Numbered from the stretch's first letter, positions 1 through 10,041 are shown. The stretch: DNA of 64,000 bases from Cohnella sp. GbtcB17 (GCF_019091135.1 NZ_JAGXJW010000001.1:204136-268135); one strand, 5' to 3'. Notes: generated by a model from the letters alone, not told the origin. Numbers and translations are program-made.

Positions 1-1
1 C

Positions 2-634
2 ATCATCATTGCGCTCATGCTGAATGAAGTGCGCAAGGAATCTTTTAAGCGAATCATTCAGACATTAATTTATGTCCCCCATTTCGTATCCTGGGTCGTC
101 GTCGTGGGGATCAGTTTTCTCTTCTTCTCTACGGAAAACGGTATTGTCAACCAGATGCTGTCAAGCGCAGGTAAAGAGCCTGTCAATTTCCTGCTCAGCG
201 CGGAATGGTTCCGGACGATGATCACCTCACAGGTCATCTGGAAGGAAACCGGTTGGGGCACGATCATCTTCCTGGCAGCGCTGGCCGGCATTGACCCGCA
301 GCTCTATGAAGCGGCTCGTATGGATGGGGCCGGACGGTGGAGACAGCTATGGCACATTACGGTGCCGGCGATCCGCAGCACCATTATCATTCTGCTTATT
401 CTGAGGATAGGCACTTTCCTCGACACCGGCTTCGAGCAGATCTTCCTCATGGTGAACCCGTTGAACCGCGATGTGGGCGAGGTATTCGATACGTACGTAT
501 ACAGTTCGGGCATTACGCAAGGCAAATTTAGCTACAGCACGGCTGTCGGGGTATTTAAATCAATTATCGGACTTGTTCTTGTCATGGGGGCCAACCGGTT
601 AGCCAAACGTTTTGGAGAAGACGGTATTTACTAA
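2..634 (+). CDS. ABC sugar transporter permease, LplB type (5' end outside window)
   Basis: Inner-membrane permease of a carbohydrate ABC importer. The frame is already open at base 2, so the N-terminus lies upstream of the window and 210 residues are visible. Several hydrophobic segments are seen. The cytoplasmic EAA loop (YEAARMDGAGRW followed by a proline) that docks the ATPase sits at about residues 100-120 of the visible part. The pattern PHFVSWVVVVG and the C-terminal NRLAKRFGEDGIY are typical of the LplB/YtcP-partner permeases of Paenibacillaceae. It ends 16 bases before the next permease, so both are in one operon with a binding lipoprotein. No ATPase is encoded nearby, so a shared MsmK-type ATPase elsewhere is likely (inference). 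Confidence 0.9.
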   Translation: MIIALMLNEVRKESFKRIIQTLIYVPHFVSWVVVVGISFLFFSTENGIVNQMLSSAGKEPVNFLLSAEWFRTMITSQVIWKETGWGTIIFLAALAGIDPQLYEAARMDGAGRWRQLWHITVPAIRSTIIILLILRIGTFLDTGFEQIFLMVNPLNRDVGEVFDTYVYSSGITQGKFSYSTAVGVFKSIIGLVLVMGANRLAKRFGEDGIY

Positions 635-650
635 GAGAGGAGGTGTCACG

Positions 651-1529
651 ATGGTAGATCGAAGCTTGCCAAGCAGGATTTGGGATGGAATCATCATTGT
701 GCTTCTGCTTATTATAGCCGCAGCTTGCATATTGCCGTTCATCTATATTTTGGCGGCCTCTGTGACGGATCCCGCAGAGTTGATCAAGAAAGGGTTTGTC
801 TTGTTCCCGACCAAGCTGTCGCTTATCGGTTACAAGTACATTCTATCGACGCATGTGATCACGTCGAGCCTGGGCGTATCTATTTCGATCACGGTGATCG
901 GTACGCTGGCAAATCTGTTCTTCACGGCGTTGATGGCCTACCCCCTTGCGCAGAGAGAGCTGATGGGCGTAAGCGTGATTATGAGGCTGGTCGTTTTCTC
1001 GATGCTATTCAGCGGTGGAATGATTCCGACGTATCTGGTCGTGAAGGAGACCGGACTGCTCGACAGTCCGGCCTCGCTCATCATTCCAGGCTTGATCAGC
1101 GCGTTTAATCTGATTATTATGCGCAACTTTTTCCAGCAACTGCCGGATGGTCTGGAGGAGGCAGCTCGCATCGACGGGTGCTCCGATGTCGCGATACTGT
1201 TTCGAATCGTGCTTCCGTTGTCCGCCCCTGTACTGGCTTCGCTTGCGCTGTTCTATGCGGTCGGTCACTGGAACCAGTACTTCAATGCAATCCTCTACAT
1301 TAACAATAATGCCTATTGGCCGATACAGGTGTGGCTGCGGCAGATTGTAATACTCTCTCAAGGAGGAATCGGCGACTCTAGTCAATTCGGCCAGGACTTC
1401 GTTCCTCCGCCGGCGGAAACAATCAAGATGGCGGTTATAGTGCTATCAACATTACCAATCTTGATTGTGTATCCGTTTCTTCAGAAGCATTTTGCCAAAG
1501 GTGCATTATTGGGGTCAGTGAAAGGCTAA
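651..1529 (+). CDS. ABC sugar transporter permease, YtcP/LplC type
   Basis: Second permease of the importer, 292 residues. The ATG at 651 was chosen because a strong GAGAGGAGG ribosome-binding site precedes it by about 7 bases. An upstream in-frame ATG at 612 lies inside the preceding gene. Six hydrophobic segments are visible. The EAA loop reads LEEAARIDGCSD, and the C-terminus FLQKHFAKGALLGSVKG is diagnostic for this permease subfamily. The partner permease is immediately upstream and the binding protein starts 29 bases downstream. The substrate is unknown; the downstream GH43 and GH38 enzymes suggest a plant or fungal oligosaccharide (inference). Confidence 0.93.
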   Translation: MVDRSLPSRIWDGIIIVLLLIIAAACILPFIYILAASVTDPAELIKKGFVLFPTKLSLIGYKYILSTHVITSSLGVSISITVIGTLANLFFTALMAYPLAQRELMGVSVIMRLVVFSMLFSGGMIPTYLVVKETGLLDSPASLIIPGLISAFNLIIMRNFFQQLPDGLEEAARIDGCSDVAILFRIVLPLSAPVLASLALFYAVGHWNQYFNAILYINNNAYWPIQVWLRQIVILSQGGIGDSSQFGQDFVPPPAETIKMAVIVLSTLPILIVYPFLQKHFAKGALLGSVKG

Positions 1530-1558
1530 ACTAAACAATCAAGTAGAGGAGAATGGTT

Positions 1559-3100
1559 ATGAATTCGAATTCTAACGTATCCGGAAAATCCGCGAAATTT
1601 TTCAAGGTCATCTGTTTAGCTTGCTTGACGACATCGCTTCTGGCTGCTTGCTCGTCAGCTAAGGAAGATGCGTCCGCTTCTTCGGCTCAGCCATCATCGT
1701 CCTCGGCTGCATCTACAGCGTCGACTAAGCCTCTCGAGCTTAACGTGATGATGATCCAGCAGTTGGCGGAGCCGCCTAAGGCGGACAGCCCGTTCCTGAA
1801 GGCCATTCAGGCGTATACGAATACAAAGCTGGATATCTCCTGGATTCCGGGAGCCGGCACGGCTTACGACGATAAAGTCAGCGCCACGATCGCTTCCGGA
1901 TCGCTTCCCGACGTGATTCTGATTCGCAGAACGAAAGAGTCTCCAAACCTTAATGCGCAGATGTCGGGTGTATTCTGGGAACTGACACCCTATCTGAAGG
2001 ACTACAAAAATCTGAGCAAGATGAGCGAGATCGCCGTCCAGAACGCCAGTATCAGCGGCAAGCTTTACGGACTACCTCGTGAGCGCGTATTGTCCCGTTA
2101 CGGCATGATTTTCCGTAAGGATTGGCTGGACAATCTTGGCTTGCAGGAGCCAAAGACCGTAGACGATCTTTACAAAGTAGCCAAGGCATTCACGGAAAAC
2201 GATCCCGACAAGGATGGCAAAAATAATACGTTCGGTATCCAGGAGGACGCCACCATGGAGCTTCTCAAGCAGCTCACGGTGTACAATGGCGGTCCGAACG
2301 GCTGGGGTCTTCAGGATGGCAAGGTCGTGCCGGACTTCGTGACGACGGAGTTCAAATCTGCGCTGGATCTCTATAAGAAAATGGTCAGCGAGAAGATCGT
2401 CAGCGAAGACTTCCCGATTGCTAAAAAATACGATTATTTCAATCAAGGGAAGGCGGGGATGTATTTCTCCGTTATCGATGACGCCACGACTCGTCACGTT
2501 GATATGATGAAGGCCGATCCGAAGGTGCAAGTGGATGTGGCAGAGAACTTCGACGGTCCGACAGGTCAGCACGTTCGGGCCACATTCGGCTATGATTCGC
2601 TTATCGCTATTCCCAAATCGAGCGTCAAGGACGAAGCGAAGCTTAAAGAGATACTCACCTTCCTCGATAAAATGGGCGATGACGCGATGCTCACGCTTAT
2701 CAACGCCGGCGTAGAGGGCGTTGACTACAACGTAGAAGACGGTAAAGCGAAGAAGATCGCCGGCGCCAAGGGCTCTGAGGATTGGCAGAACTTCCGCTGG
2801 GGCAGTCAGTTCGGCGGCATCCAGATTGAGAAGACGCCGCTTGAAACGAAGGTCGAAACTTTGTTCAAAGGCAACTTCGATCTCGGCGTAGTCGATCTGA
2901 GCGCATCGCTTATGTCCGAAACCAATACGCAGAAGGGTGCCGATCTCAAAAAGGCGATCACCGATGCGGAAACGAAGTATGTGCTCGGTGCGCTGGACGA
3001 GAAGGGCTGGAATGACGCGGTGGAGAAGTGGCGTAAAGGCGGCGGCGACAAAATCATCGAGGAATACACCGCCGATTACAACAAGAACAGCGGCAAATAA
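1559..3100 (+). CDS. ABC transporter sugar-binding lipoprotein
   Basis: Extracellular solute-binding lipoprotein, 513 residues, in the size class that pairs with LplB/YtcP permeases. The signal peptide ends in a lipobox LLAAC with Cys31 as the lipidation site, followed by a Ser/Ala-rich linker. Two ATGs compete. The one at 1553 is only 1 base from AGAGGAG, while the one at 1559 has a normal 7-base spacing and was chosen. Segment YGMIFRKDWLDNLGL and the motif NDPDKDGKNNTFG are family hallmarks. It presents an oligosaccharide to the two permeases just upstream. It is followed after 60 bases by a glycosidase, so import and degradation appear co-transcribed. Confidence 0.93.
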   Translation: MNSNSNVSGKSAKFFKVICLACLTTSLLAACSSAKEDASASSAQPSSSSAASTASTKPLELNVMMIQQLAEPPKADSPFLKAIQAYTNTKLDISWIPGAGTAYDDKVSATIASGSLPDVILIRRTKESPNLNAQMSGVFWELTPYLKDYKNLSKMSEIAVQNASISGKLYGLPRERVLSRYGMIFRKDWLDNLGLQEPKTVDDLYKVAKAFTENDPDKDGKNNTFGIQEDATMELLKQLTVYNGGPNGWGLQDGKVVPDFVTTEFKSALDLYKKMVSEKIVSEDFPIAKKYDYFNQGKAGMYFSVIDDATTRHVDMMKADPKVQVDVAENFDGPTGQHVRATFGYDSLIAIPKSSVKDEAKLKEILTFLDKMGDDAMLTLINAGVEGVDYNVEDGKAKKIAGAKGSEDWQNFRWGSQFGGIQIEKTPLETKVETLFKGNFDLGVVDLSASLMSETNTQKGADLKKAITDAETKYVLGALDEKGWNDAVEKWRKGGGDKIIEEYTADYNKNSGK

Positions 3101-3160
3101 TAAGAAGGTAAAAGTGGAGGCCGCCGGTAAACGGCGAGCTTCCTCTTTTTATCCGAAAGG

Positions 3161-4054
3161 ATGGGAAGGTTCTTGGGACAACAGCAGTTAGAGGCAGCGC
3201 CTCGCATCCTCTTCGATTATCCGCTACGCGATCCTTCGATTTGTCTGGGCCACGACGGCTATTACTACCTTACCGGTACGACCGGATCTCCAGACTGGTG
3301 GGCGGTGACGGGGGATCTGCAGATTTGGAAGTCGCCCGATCTGCTGGAGTGGACGTCGGTGATTACTGAGCCACGCAAGCGGTCGACGGTGTGGAACATT
3401 GATCGCGACGGCACGTGGCAGAGGGAGATCCGGCTGCGGGACGGAGCGCCATTTCGACCGCTTTGGGCGCCGGAGATACATTATATGAAGGGGACGTATT
3501 GGCTTACGTACTGTGTTCCCTGCCTGGGAAACGGGCTGCTTCGAAGCGTCAGCGGCCTTGCCGAGGGTCCGTACGTCGATCATATCCAAGGTGAGGCGCC
3601 GCTCAGCCCTTTTATTGACGCATCTTTGTTCAAGGATGAGGACGGTCAGGTATATTTTCTATGCGATAATGGTCGGATCGCGCGAATGAACGAGGATATG
3701 ACGGCGCTGGCGGAGGAGCTTCGCGTGCTGCGTCCGGCGAACGCCGAGCACGTTGGCTTCGAAGGGACGTTCCTGTTCAAGGCGCATGGCCGTTATCATC
3801 TTGCGGGCGCGGAGTTCGTGGACGGCGATTATCATTGCTATGTCGCCAGCTCGGAGCAGCTGTACGGTCCGTATGGGGATCGGTATTTAGCCGTTCCGCA
3901 CGGCGGACACAACATGTTTTTTCAAGATAAACAGGGTGCGTGGTGGAGCACGTTCTTCGGGAACAGCGCGAATGCGCCTTTCCGCGAGCGGCCGGGACTG
4001 GTCAGCGTAGCGTTTGACGAGCGGTTGAGGATAAGGCCTATAGGAGTGGAGTGA
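3161..4054 (+). CDS. GH43-like five-bladed propeller glycosidase
   Basis: Predicted cytoplasmic glycoside hydrolase of the GH43/GH32 fold, 297 residues, with no signal peptide. The acidic triad expected for GH43 can be placed: Asp in YPLRDPSI near the N-terminus (general base), Asp in PFIDASLFKDEDG in the middle, and Glu in VGFEGTFLFK (general acid). RPLWAPEIHY is the conserved second-blade motif. It probably removes arabinose, xylose or galactose side residues from imported oligosaccharides; exact substrate unknown. The ATG at 3161 has GAAAGG directly against it. A TTG at 3173 behind GGGAAGG is an alternative start. The gene overlaps the next gene's ribosome-binding region, so the two are probably translationally coupled. 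Confidence 0.82.
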   Translation: MGRFLGQQQLEAAPRILFDYPLRDPSICLGHDGYYYLTGTTGSPDWWAVTGDLQIWKSPDLLEWTSVITEPRKRSTVWNIDRDGTWQREIRLRDGAPFRPLWAPEIHYMKGTYWLTYCVPCLGNGLLRSVSGLAEGPYVDHIQGEAPLSPFIDASLFKDEDGQVYFLCDNGRIARMNEDMTALAEELRVLRPANAEHVGFEGTFLFKAHGRYHLAGAEFVDGDYHCYVASSEQLYGPYGDRYLAVPHGGHNMFFQDKQGAWWSTFFGNSANAPFRERPGLVSVAFDERLRIRPIGVE

Positions 4055-6547
4055 GTGGCTATGACAGGCGTTCATTTGAGAAACATCCCATCGCCAATTC
4101 TGCTTCAGGGCGGCGATCGGGTAGCATACCGCGATCCTACTGCGATTTATCATAATGGACTGTTCCGATTGTTCTATACCTTGACCGAGACGGAACCGGA
4201 CGGCTCGATCTATATGTACACGGCAACGAGCCATAGCGAGGACTTGGTGAACTGGACGGAGCCGAGAAAGCTTACGCCAAGGGATCAAAGTCTTAACTTC
4301 TCCAGCCCGGGTAATATCATCCGATTCGGCGATAGATGGATTATGTGTCTTCAAACATACCCCCGGCAATATGGGGAGAAGTACGGTAACGCCTCCGCAC
4401 GTATCTGGATCATGGAAAGCGACGATCTGGACGCATGGTCCGAGCCCGAGCTGCTGCGCTTGAAGGGCGACAACGTTCCGGTGGAGGACATGGGACGGAT
4501 GATCGATCCTTACTTGATCGAAAGCAAGGACGAGCCGGGCAAATGGTTCTGCTTCTACAAGCAAAATGGCGTGAGCATGTCGTATTCGTACGACCTGAAG
4601 CGTTGGACGTACTACGGACACGAGCAGGCGGGGGAGAATGTGTGCATCCTGCCGTCCGGAGACGAGTATGTGATGTTCCATTCTCCGGAGAATGGGATCG
4701 GGATGAAACGATCCTCCGATCTGATGAACTGGACGGACGATGAGACGCTGCTTACATTGGGACAATCGGAATGGGAGTGGGCGCAAGGCCGGATTACGGC
4801 AGGCTTCGCGCTGGATTGCAGAGAGGTTCCGGGTATCGGGAAATATCTCATGTTTTACCATGGCAGCGGCCCAGAGGATGAGCAGACGCTTTTCGATACA
4901 CAAGCTTGTATCGGCGTGGCTTGGAGTGACGATCTGACCAAGTGGGAGTGGCCGTCAAATACGAATGCCGGCGCTGTTTCCGTATGGAAGGCGGATCGGG
5001 GCGACGGCACTTATCGTAATCCGATTCTTTTTGCGGACTACTCTGATCTCGACGTTATTCGTGTAGAACACGATTTTTATATGGTAGCCTCCAGCTTCAA
5101 CCATACGCCCGTCCTTCCCGTGCTGCATTCGCGTGACTTAGTCAATTGGACGATCATCGGTCACGTGGCGGAGAGAATTGAGGAGCCAGGGTTTGAGCGC
5201 GTTCGCCACGGGGAAGGCGTATGGGCCCCGAGCATTCGTTATCATGACGGCAAGTATTGGGTGTTTTTCGGCATGCCGGACGAAGGCCTCTTCATGTCCA
5301 CGGCCGGGGATCCGCGCGGACCGTGGTCGCCGCTGCATTGCGTGAAGCGGGTCAAGGGCTGGATCGACTGCTGCCCGTACTGGGACGATGACGGGCAGGC
5401 TTATTTGATTCACGCGTACGCTGCGAGCCGCTGCGGCATCAAGGACAAACTGAACCTGTGCCGGATGGCGCCTGACGGTAGAGCGCTGCTTGACGAGGGG
5501 ATCATCGTATTCGACGGAACGGAGCGTCATCCGACCCTCGAAGGGCCGAAGCTGTACAAGCGAGACGGCTGGTATTATATTTTCGCGCCGGCCGGAGGCG
5601 TCAAGACGGGCTGGCAAACGGTGTTGCGCTCGCGTTCGATTTACGGGCCTTATGAGGATCGGATCGTCCTGCACCAAGGCGAAAGTGCCTTTAACGGTCC
5701 GCATCAGGGCGGCTTCGTCGAGCTGGAATCCGGCGAGTCGTGGTTCCTCCACTTTCAGGATCGCGACGCTTACGGTCGTATCGTTCATCTGCAGCCGATG
5801 CGTTGGGTCGGCGGTTGGCCGGAGATGGGCGAGGACCGCAACGGGGACGGCATCGGCGAACCGGTGGAGGCGCACCGCAAGCCGAATGTCGGCCGGACCT
5901 ATCCGGTTCAAGCGCCGCAAATGTCGGACGAATTTATGAAAAATCAGCTCGGGCTGCAGTGGCAATGGCAAGCGAACGTGCAGCCGGATTGGTATTCGCT
6001 GACGGCTGCTCCAGGCAGCCTTCGCTTATTTGCCGTATCGCTTCCGAAGGACAGCGGGGGGCGGCTGTACCGGGCGCCTAATATTCTTATGCAGAAGTTT
6101 CCGGCGGAAAGGTTCGTCGCAGATACGAAGCTGACGCTGACCGCACAGAATGAATCCGCACGTACCGGCCTTATCATTTTCGGTGAGGACTATGCATATT
6201 TGTCGGTATGCAAGGGAGAGAACGGTAGATACCGCTTGAGTTATGTGCAAGGGGCCGGAGGACGGAAAAGAGAAGAGTGGGAATGGACGGTGTCGGCGGT
6301 GGACCTGAACGGCCCTGACGTGTATCTTCGGGTATCGGTAAGCGAAGGCGCGATATGCCGGTTTGCTTACGCCCAGGACGGGTCGCAGTTTGTAGAGTTT
6401 GATGATACTTTCGCCGCGCAGCCGGGAGTTTGGGTCGGCGCTAAAGTAGGCTTGTTCGCCGTCAGCGCCGAAGAAGCCAAGCAGAATGCCGGTTATAGCG
6501 AGTTTGCGTATTTCCATATCTCCAAATCAGCTGTAATAGCTGGATGA
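4055..6547 (+). CDS. Two-propeller GH43 protein (tandem GH43-like modules plus beta-sandwich)
   Basis: Cytoplasmic 830-residue protein made of two five-bladed propellers and a C-terminal beta-sandwich. Residues about 1-305 form the first propeller (YRDPT near residue 27, RMIDPYLIESKDE near residue 150, WEWAQGRITAG near 230). Residues about 315-620 form a canonical beta-xylosidase/arabinofuranosidase GH43 module. It has RNPILFADYSDLD (base), CCPYWDDDG near 440 (modulator) and TLEGPKLYK near 495 (acid). Residues about 625-825 resemble the GH43 C2 concanavalin-like domain. The start is GTG 4055 directly after the upstream stop; ATG 4061 is equally possible. Most GH43 enzymes have one propeller, so this fusion is unusual. 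Substrate linkage is unknown. Confidence 0.85.
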   Translation: MAMTGVHLRNIPSPILLQGGDRVAYRDPTAIYHNGLFRLFYTLTETEPDGSIYMYTATSHSEDLVNWTEPRKLTPRDQSLNFSSPGNIIRFGDRWIMCLQTYPRQYGEKYGNASARIWIMESDDLDAWSEPELLRLKGDNVPVEDMGRMIDPYLIESKDEPGKWFCFYKQNGVSMSYSYDLKRWTYYGHEQAGENVCILPSGDEYVMFHSPENGIGMKRSSDLMNWTDDETLLTLGQSEWEWAQGRITAGFALDCREVPGIGKYLMFYHGSGPEDEQTLFDTQACIGVAWSDDLTKWEWPSNTNAGAVSVWKADRGDGTYRNPILFADYSDLDVIRVEHDFYMVASSFNHTPVLPVLHSRDLVNWTIIGHVAERIEEPGFERVRHGEGVWAPSIRYHDGKYWVFFGMPDEGLFMSTAGDPRGPWSPLHCVKRVKGWIDCCPYWDDDGQAYLIHAYAASRCGIKDKLNLCRMAPDGRALLDEGIIVFDGTERHPTLEGPKLYKRDGWYYIFAPAGGVKTGWQTVLRSRSIYGPYEDRIVLHQGESAFNGPHQGGFVELESGESWFLHFQDRDAYGRIVHLQPMRWVGGWPEMGEDRNGDGIGEPVEAHRKPNVGRTYPVQAPQMSDEFMKNQLGLQWQWQANVQPDWYSLTAAPGSLRLFAVSLPKDSGGRLYRAPNILMQKFPAERFVADTKLTLTAQNESARTGLIIFGEDYAYLSVCKGENGRYRLSYVQGAGGRKREEWEWTVSAVDLNGPDVYLRVSVSEGAICRFAYAQDGSQFVEFDDTFAAQPGVWVGAKVGLFAVSAEEAKQNAGYSEFAYFHISKSAVIAG

Positions 6548-6577
6548 GGCATTATTTTCGTATGGAGGAGTGTTTCC

Positions 6578-9500
6578 GTGTTCTGGACAATTGAGAAGCT
6601 CGAGGCCCGGCTGACGGAATTAGCGCCGCTTCGCTATCGGGATGCGTTGCCGTTAACCGCTCTTCGGATGAAAGTCGACGGATCGGGAGTGAACGGAGCG
6701 TACCCGGATGAGGAGGGGGATTGGTCGACCGTTCAATTAGGAGACCGCTGGGCTGGAAGAGACGTTTATAGATGGCTGGCCGCGGACGCGACAGTTCCTT
6801 CTGCGTGGGCAGATCGGTCCGTGCTTGCTCGCTTTGATCTGGGCACGACCGGCGGAGGCGGTAACAGCGGGTTTGAGTCGCTCTTGTTCCTGAACGGAAA
6901 GCCGTATCAAGGCGTCGACACGTACCATGACGAAGTGTTCCTGCCGGCGGAGCTGGCCGGTCAGCCGATAAGTATGCGCCTCAGGCTATGGTCTGGGCTG
7001 GGCGGCTATCAGCCTGCTGCTGTGCTCGAGCATCAGCTGCGCCGCGCGGAGGTCGTCTGGCTGGACGAGGCGGCCGACGACCTTTATTATACGGGAAAAG
7101 CGATGCTGGATACGGCGAAGCTGCTGCAGGAAAGCCAATCGGAACGTCACGAATTGCTCGCTGCGGTGGACCGCGCGTTCGGGCTGCTGGATTGGTCGCA
7201 TCTCGGCTCTGCTTCCTTCTACGACTCCGTGCAGGAAGCAGTCCGGGTTCTTCGCAGCGAGCTGGCCAAGCAGCCCAAGCAGCACCGCGTAGAGATACAA
7301 TGTATCGGTCATACGCATATCGACGTCGCTTGGCTCTGGCGGCTGACGCATACGCGCGAGAAGGTTGCCCGCTCATTCTCGACGGTGCTGCGGCTCATGG
7401 AGAAGTACCCGGACTATGTCTTCTTGCAGACGATGCCGCAGCTGTATGCCTATATCAAGTCGGATTATCCTGAAATCTACGAGCAAATCAAGGAGCGGGT
7501 CAAGGAAGGACGCTGGGAAGCCGGCGGGGCGATGTGGCTGGAGGCGGACTGCAACCTGACGTCGGGCGAATCGCTTGTTCGTCAGTTGCTGCACGGGACC
7601 CGTTTTTTCCGCGAGGAGTTTGGCGTAGAATGCAAGTACCTGTGGCTGCCCGACGTGTTTGGCTACAGCTGGGCGCTACCGCAAATCCTGCGGAAGGCGG
7701 GCATCGAGGCGTTCATGACGACGAAGATCAGCTGGAACCAGTACAACCGGATGCCTCACGATACTTTTGTTTGGCGCGGAATCGACGGTACGGACATTTT
7801 GACGCATTTTATTACGACACCGGAACCGGGACATAAGGAAGGCGCATTTTTCTATACGTATAATGGCGGGATAACGCCCTTCTCCATTAACGGGATCTGG
7901 GAGGCTTACCGGGATAAGGCGCTGAACCGGAAACTGCTGCTTGCCTACGGCTATGGAGACGGAGGGGGCGGAGTCAATCGGGAAATGCTCGAGATGCGCC
8001 GGCGTCTCGCGGAGATGCCAGGTTTGCCTAAAGTCACGACAGGGCGGGCCGATACGTTTTTTGAGGAGCTGAAGGAGCGGGTCGAGGACACGGATCAGTA
8101 TGTTCATACGTGGGACGGCGAGCTTTACCTGGAGCTGCACAGGGGAACCTACACGAGTCAGGCGTACAACAAGCGAATGAACCGGAAGCTGGAGCTGGCG
8201 CTGCGGGAGACGGAGTGGATGAACGTTCTGTCGGCCGTGCGGAACGGTGTCTGGGATTCGTATCCGGGACAATCGCTTTATGAGGCCTGGCAGATTGTAC
8301 TGCGCAATCAGTTTCACGATATTATTCCGGGCTCGTCCATCCGTGAGGTGTATGAAGACAGCCGAGCGGAATACAGTAAAGCGAAGAGGTTGGTCGATAG
8401 CGCCTGGGCGGGGGCGGCCCAGGTTTTCACGACAGGGAACGCCGAAGCAGCCGGGGGAATTGGGGAAAACGAGTCTATGGAGACGACCGGTGCTGCAACC
8501 CTAGAGGACAAAGCGGACGGCAGCGAGTCTCGGTTGGTTGTGTTCAACAGCGCAAGCTGGAAGCGAAGCGAACCGATTCGGGTAGTGTCAGGAACAAAGA
8601 CGAACGAAAGCGGTGTATGGCGCAATGAGGCTGGGGAAGCCTTGCGGGCGCAGCAAACGCACGACGGGCATTGGCTTGTCGAGGCGAGGGATGTGCCTGC
8701 CATGGGCTTGGCAGCCATCCATACAAAGGCGACCCGAGAGGCCCCGGGCTCAGGAGGTGTTTCCGACATATTCCGATGGAAAGGGACTGGATTGCAGACT
8801 CCTTATTACGAATTAGCCTGGAACGAATATGGGCAACTGACCCGAATTTTTGATCGTACTGCCGGTCGATCTGTGCTGGCGTCTTCTGAGCTAGGTAATG
8901 TTCTGCAGGTGTTCGAGGACAAACCGAAGAGCCGGCATGAGGCTTGGGACATCGATATTTATTACATGCAAAAAATGAGAGAGGTCACCGATTTTGAAGG
9001 GGCCAGCCTTCTTGAAAATGGTGATTTACGTGCGGTTGTTCGATTCCGCTGGCGTTATATGAAATCTACCATTGAGCAGGATCTGGTCGTCTACAGTTCG
9101 AGCCGTCGAATCGACTTCGTTACTGAGGTGGACTGGCACGAGCGTCAGCAATTATTAAAGGTTGCATTCCCGGTTGACATTCGAGCCACAAATGCGACCT
9201 ATGATATCCAGTTCGGCAATGTCAAAAGACCAACTCATTGGAACACGAGCTGGGACTACGCACGATTCGAGACAGTAGGTCATCAATGGGCTGATTTGTC
9301 CGAGAGAGGTTACGGCGTCAGTCTGCTCAACGACTGCAAGTACGGTTACGATATTAAGGAGAATGTATTGCGGTTAACGCTGATCAAGTCGGCGCTCGTT
9401 CCCGATAACACGGCTGACCAAGGGCTTCACGAGTTCACGTATGCCCTACTGCCTCATGTTGGCGATTGGCTCCAAGGCGATACGGTACGCGAAGCTTGGA

Positions 9501-9817
9501 GTTTGAATCAGCCGCTGGTCTGCGCGTTGAGCGATTCGACTATTAAGTCCTTCTCCCTAATCGACTGCTCCTCCGACCATGTGATGATCGATGCAGTCAA
9601 GAAGTCAGAGGATGAAGATGCCATTGTGATCAGACTGCATGAATTCGCTGGTTCGCGCGGCCAAGTGAAACTGGATTGCGGCATTCCCATTGACGCCTGG
9701 CAGGAATGCGACCTACTCGAGCGTCCAATCGCAGAGCCGCAAGACGGTAGCGTCCTTGAGTTCGAGATTAAGCCTTACGAGATTCGAACGTTCCTGATTC
9801 ATTTATTCTGTGAATGA
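6578..9817 (+). CDS. GH38 alpha-mannosidase
   Basis: Cytoplasmic alpha-mannosidase of family GH38, 1079 residues, the expected length. The GTG start follows GGAGGAG with 7 bases spacing. An N-terminal beta-domain (about 1-235) precedes the catalytic (beta/alpha) domain. There GHTHID supplies the zinc ligands His245 and Asp247-249 region (H245, H247, D249), and WLPDVFGYSWALPQ holds the probable nucleophile Asp359. The helical domain contains YNKRMNRKLELALRETEW, followed by the large beta-sandwich C-terminus. It would hydrolyse alpha-mannosides imported by the transporter encoded upstream. It is the last gene before a clear terminator, so the operon ends here. Substrate linkage cannot be deduced from sequence. 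Confidence 0.95.
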   Translation: MFWTIEKLEARLTELAPLRYRDALPLTALRMKVDGSGVNGAYPDEEGDWSTVQLGDRWAGRDVYRWLAADATVPSAWADRSVLARFDLGTTGGGGNSGFESLLFLNGKPYQGVDTYHDEVFLPAELAGQPISMRLRLWSGLGGYQPAAVLEHQLRRAEVVWLDEAADDLYYTGKAMLDTAKLLQESQSERHELLAAVDRAFGLLDWSHLGSASFYDSVQEAVRVLRSELAKQPKQHRVEIQCIGHTHIDVAWLWRLTHTREKVARSFSTVLRLMEKYPDYVFLQTMPQLYAYIKSDYPEIYEQIKERVKEGRWEAGGAMWLEADCNLTSGESLVRQLLHGTRFFREEFGVECKYLWLPDVFGYSWALPQILRKAGIEAFMTTKISWNQYNRMPHDTFVWRGIDGTDILTHFITTPEPGHKEGAFFYTYNGGITPFSINGIWEAYRDKALNRKLLLAYGYGDGGGGVNREMLEMRRRLAEMPGLPKVTTGRADTFFEELKERVEDTDQYVHTWDGELYLELHRGTYTSQAYNKRMNRKLELALRETEWMNVLSAVRNGVWDSYPGQSLYEAWQIVLRNQFHDIIPGSSIREVYEDSRAEYSKAKRLVDSAWAGAAQVFTTGNAEAAGGIGENESMETTGAATLEDKADGSESRLVVFNSASWKRSEPIRVVSGTKTNESGVWRNEAGEALRAQQTHDGHWLVEARDVPAMGLAAIHTKATREAPGSGGVSDIFRWKGTGLQTPYYELAWNEYGQLTRIFDRTAGRSVLASSELGNVLQVFEDKPKSRHEAWDIDIYYMQKMREVTDFEGASLLENGDLRAVVRFRWRYMKSTIEQDLVVYSSSRRIDFVTEVDWHERQQLLKVAFPVDIRATNATYDIQFGNVKRPTHWNTSWDYARFETVGHQWADLSERGYGVSLLNDCKYGYDIKENVLRLTLIKSALVPDNTADQGLHEFTYALLPHVGDWLQGDTVREAWSLNQPLVCALSDSTIKSFSLIDCSSDHVMIDAVKKSEDEDAIVIRLHEFAGSRGQVKLDCGIPIDAWQECDLLERPIAEPQDGSVLEFEIKPYEIRTFLIHLFCE

Positions 9818-9876
9818 CGCTGCTCCGTATGCCATACGTCGTTGGCCAACCATTCAAAAAATGACACATGAACGAC

Positions 9877-9908
9877 CGGCTGGAGCCGCTCTTCCAGCCG
9901 TTTTTTTT
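9877..9908 (+). terminator. Rho-independent terminator after the GH38 operon
   Basis: CGGCTGGA (9877-9884) pairs with TCCAGCCG (9893-9900), an 8-bp perfect stem with an 8-base loop, followed immediately by eight T residues. It lies 60 bases after the GH38 stop. Confidence 0.92.
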
Positions 9909-10025
9909 ATTCCACTTTTCGATCATCAAGTATAAAGCCAGGCGTCTACGCAAGCGATAAAAACAAAATGAAAGCGATCTTAAAAACGGACACCTGAATT
10001 CCGATGTATGATCAATTTTCAGGTT

Positions 10026-10041
10026 ATGAAAACGGTTTTAT
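10026..10041 (+). promoter_or_regulatory. Catabolite-responsive element (cre) candidate
   Basis: ATGAAAACGGTTTTAT matches the CcpA cre consensus WTGNNARCGNWWWCAW at all but one position. It lies 30 bases upstream of the broken permease gene's ribosome-binding site. A weaker version (ATGAAAGCGATCTTAA) is at 9968-9983. TATAAT-like sequence overlaps its right end, so CcpA or a LacI-family protein bound here would block transcription (inference). Confidence 0.5.
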
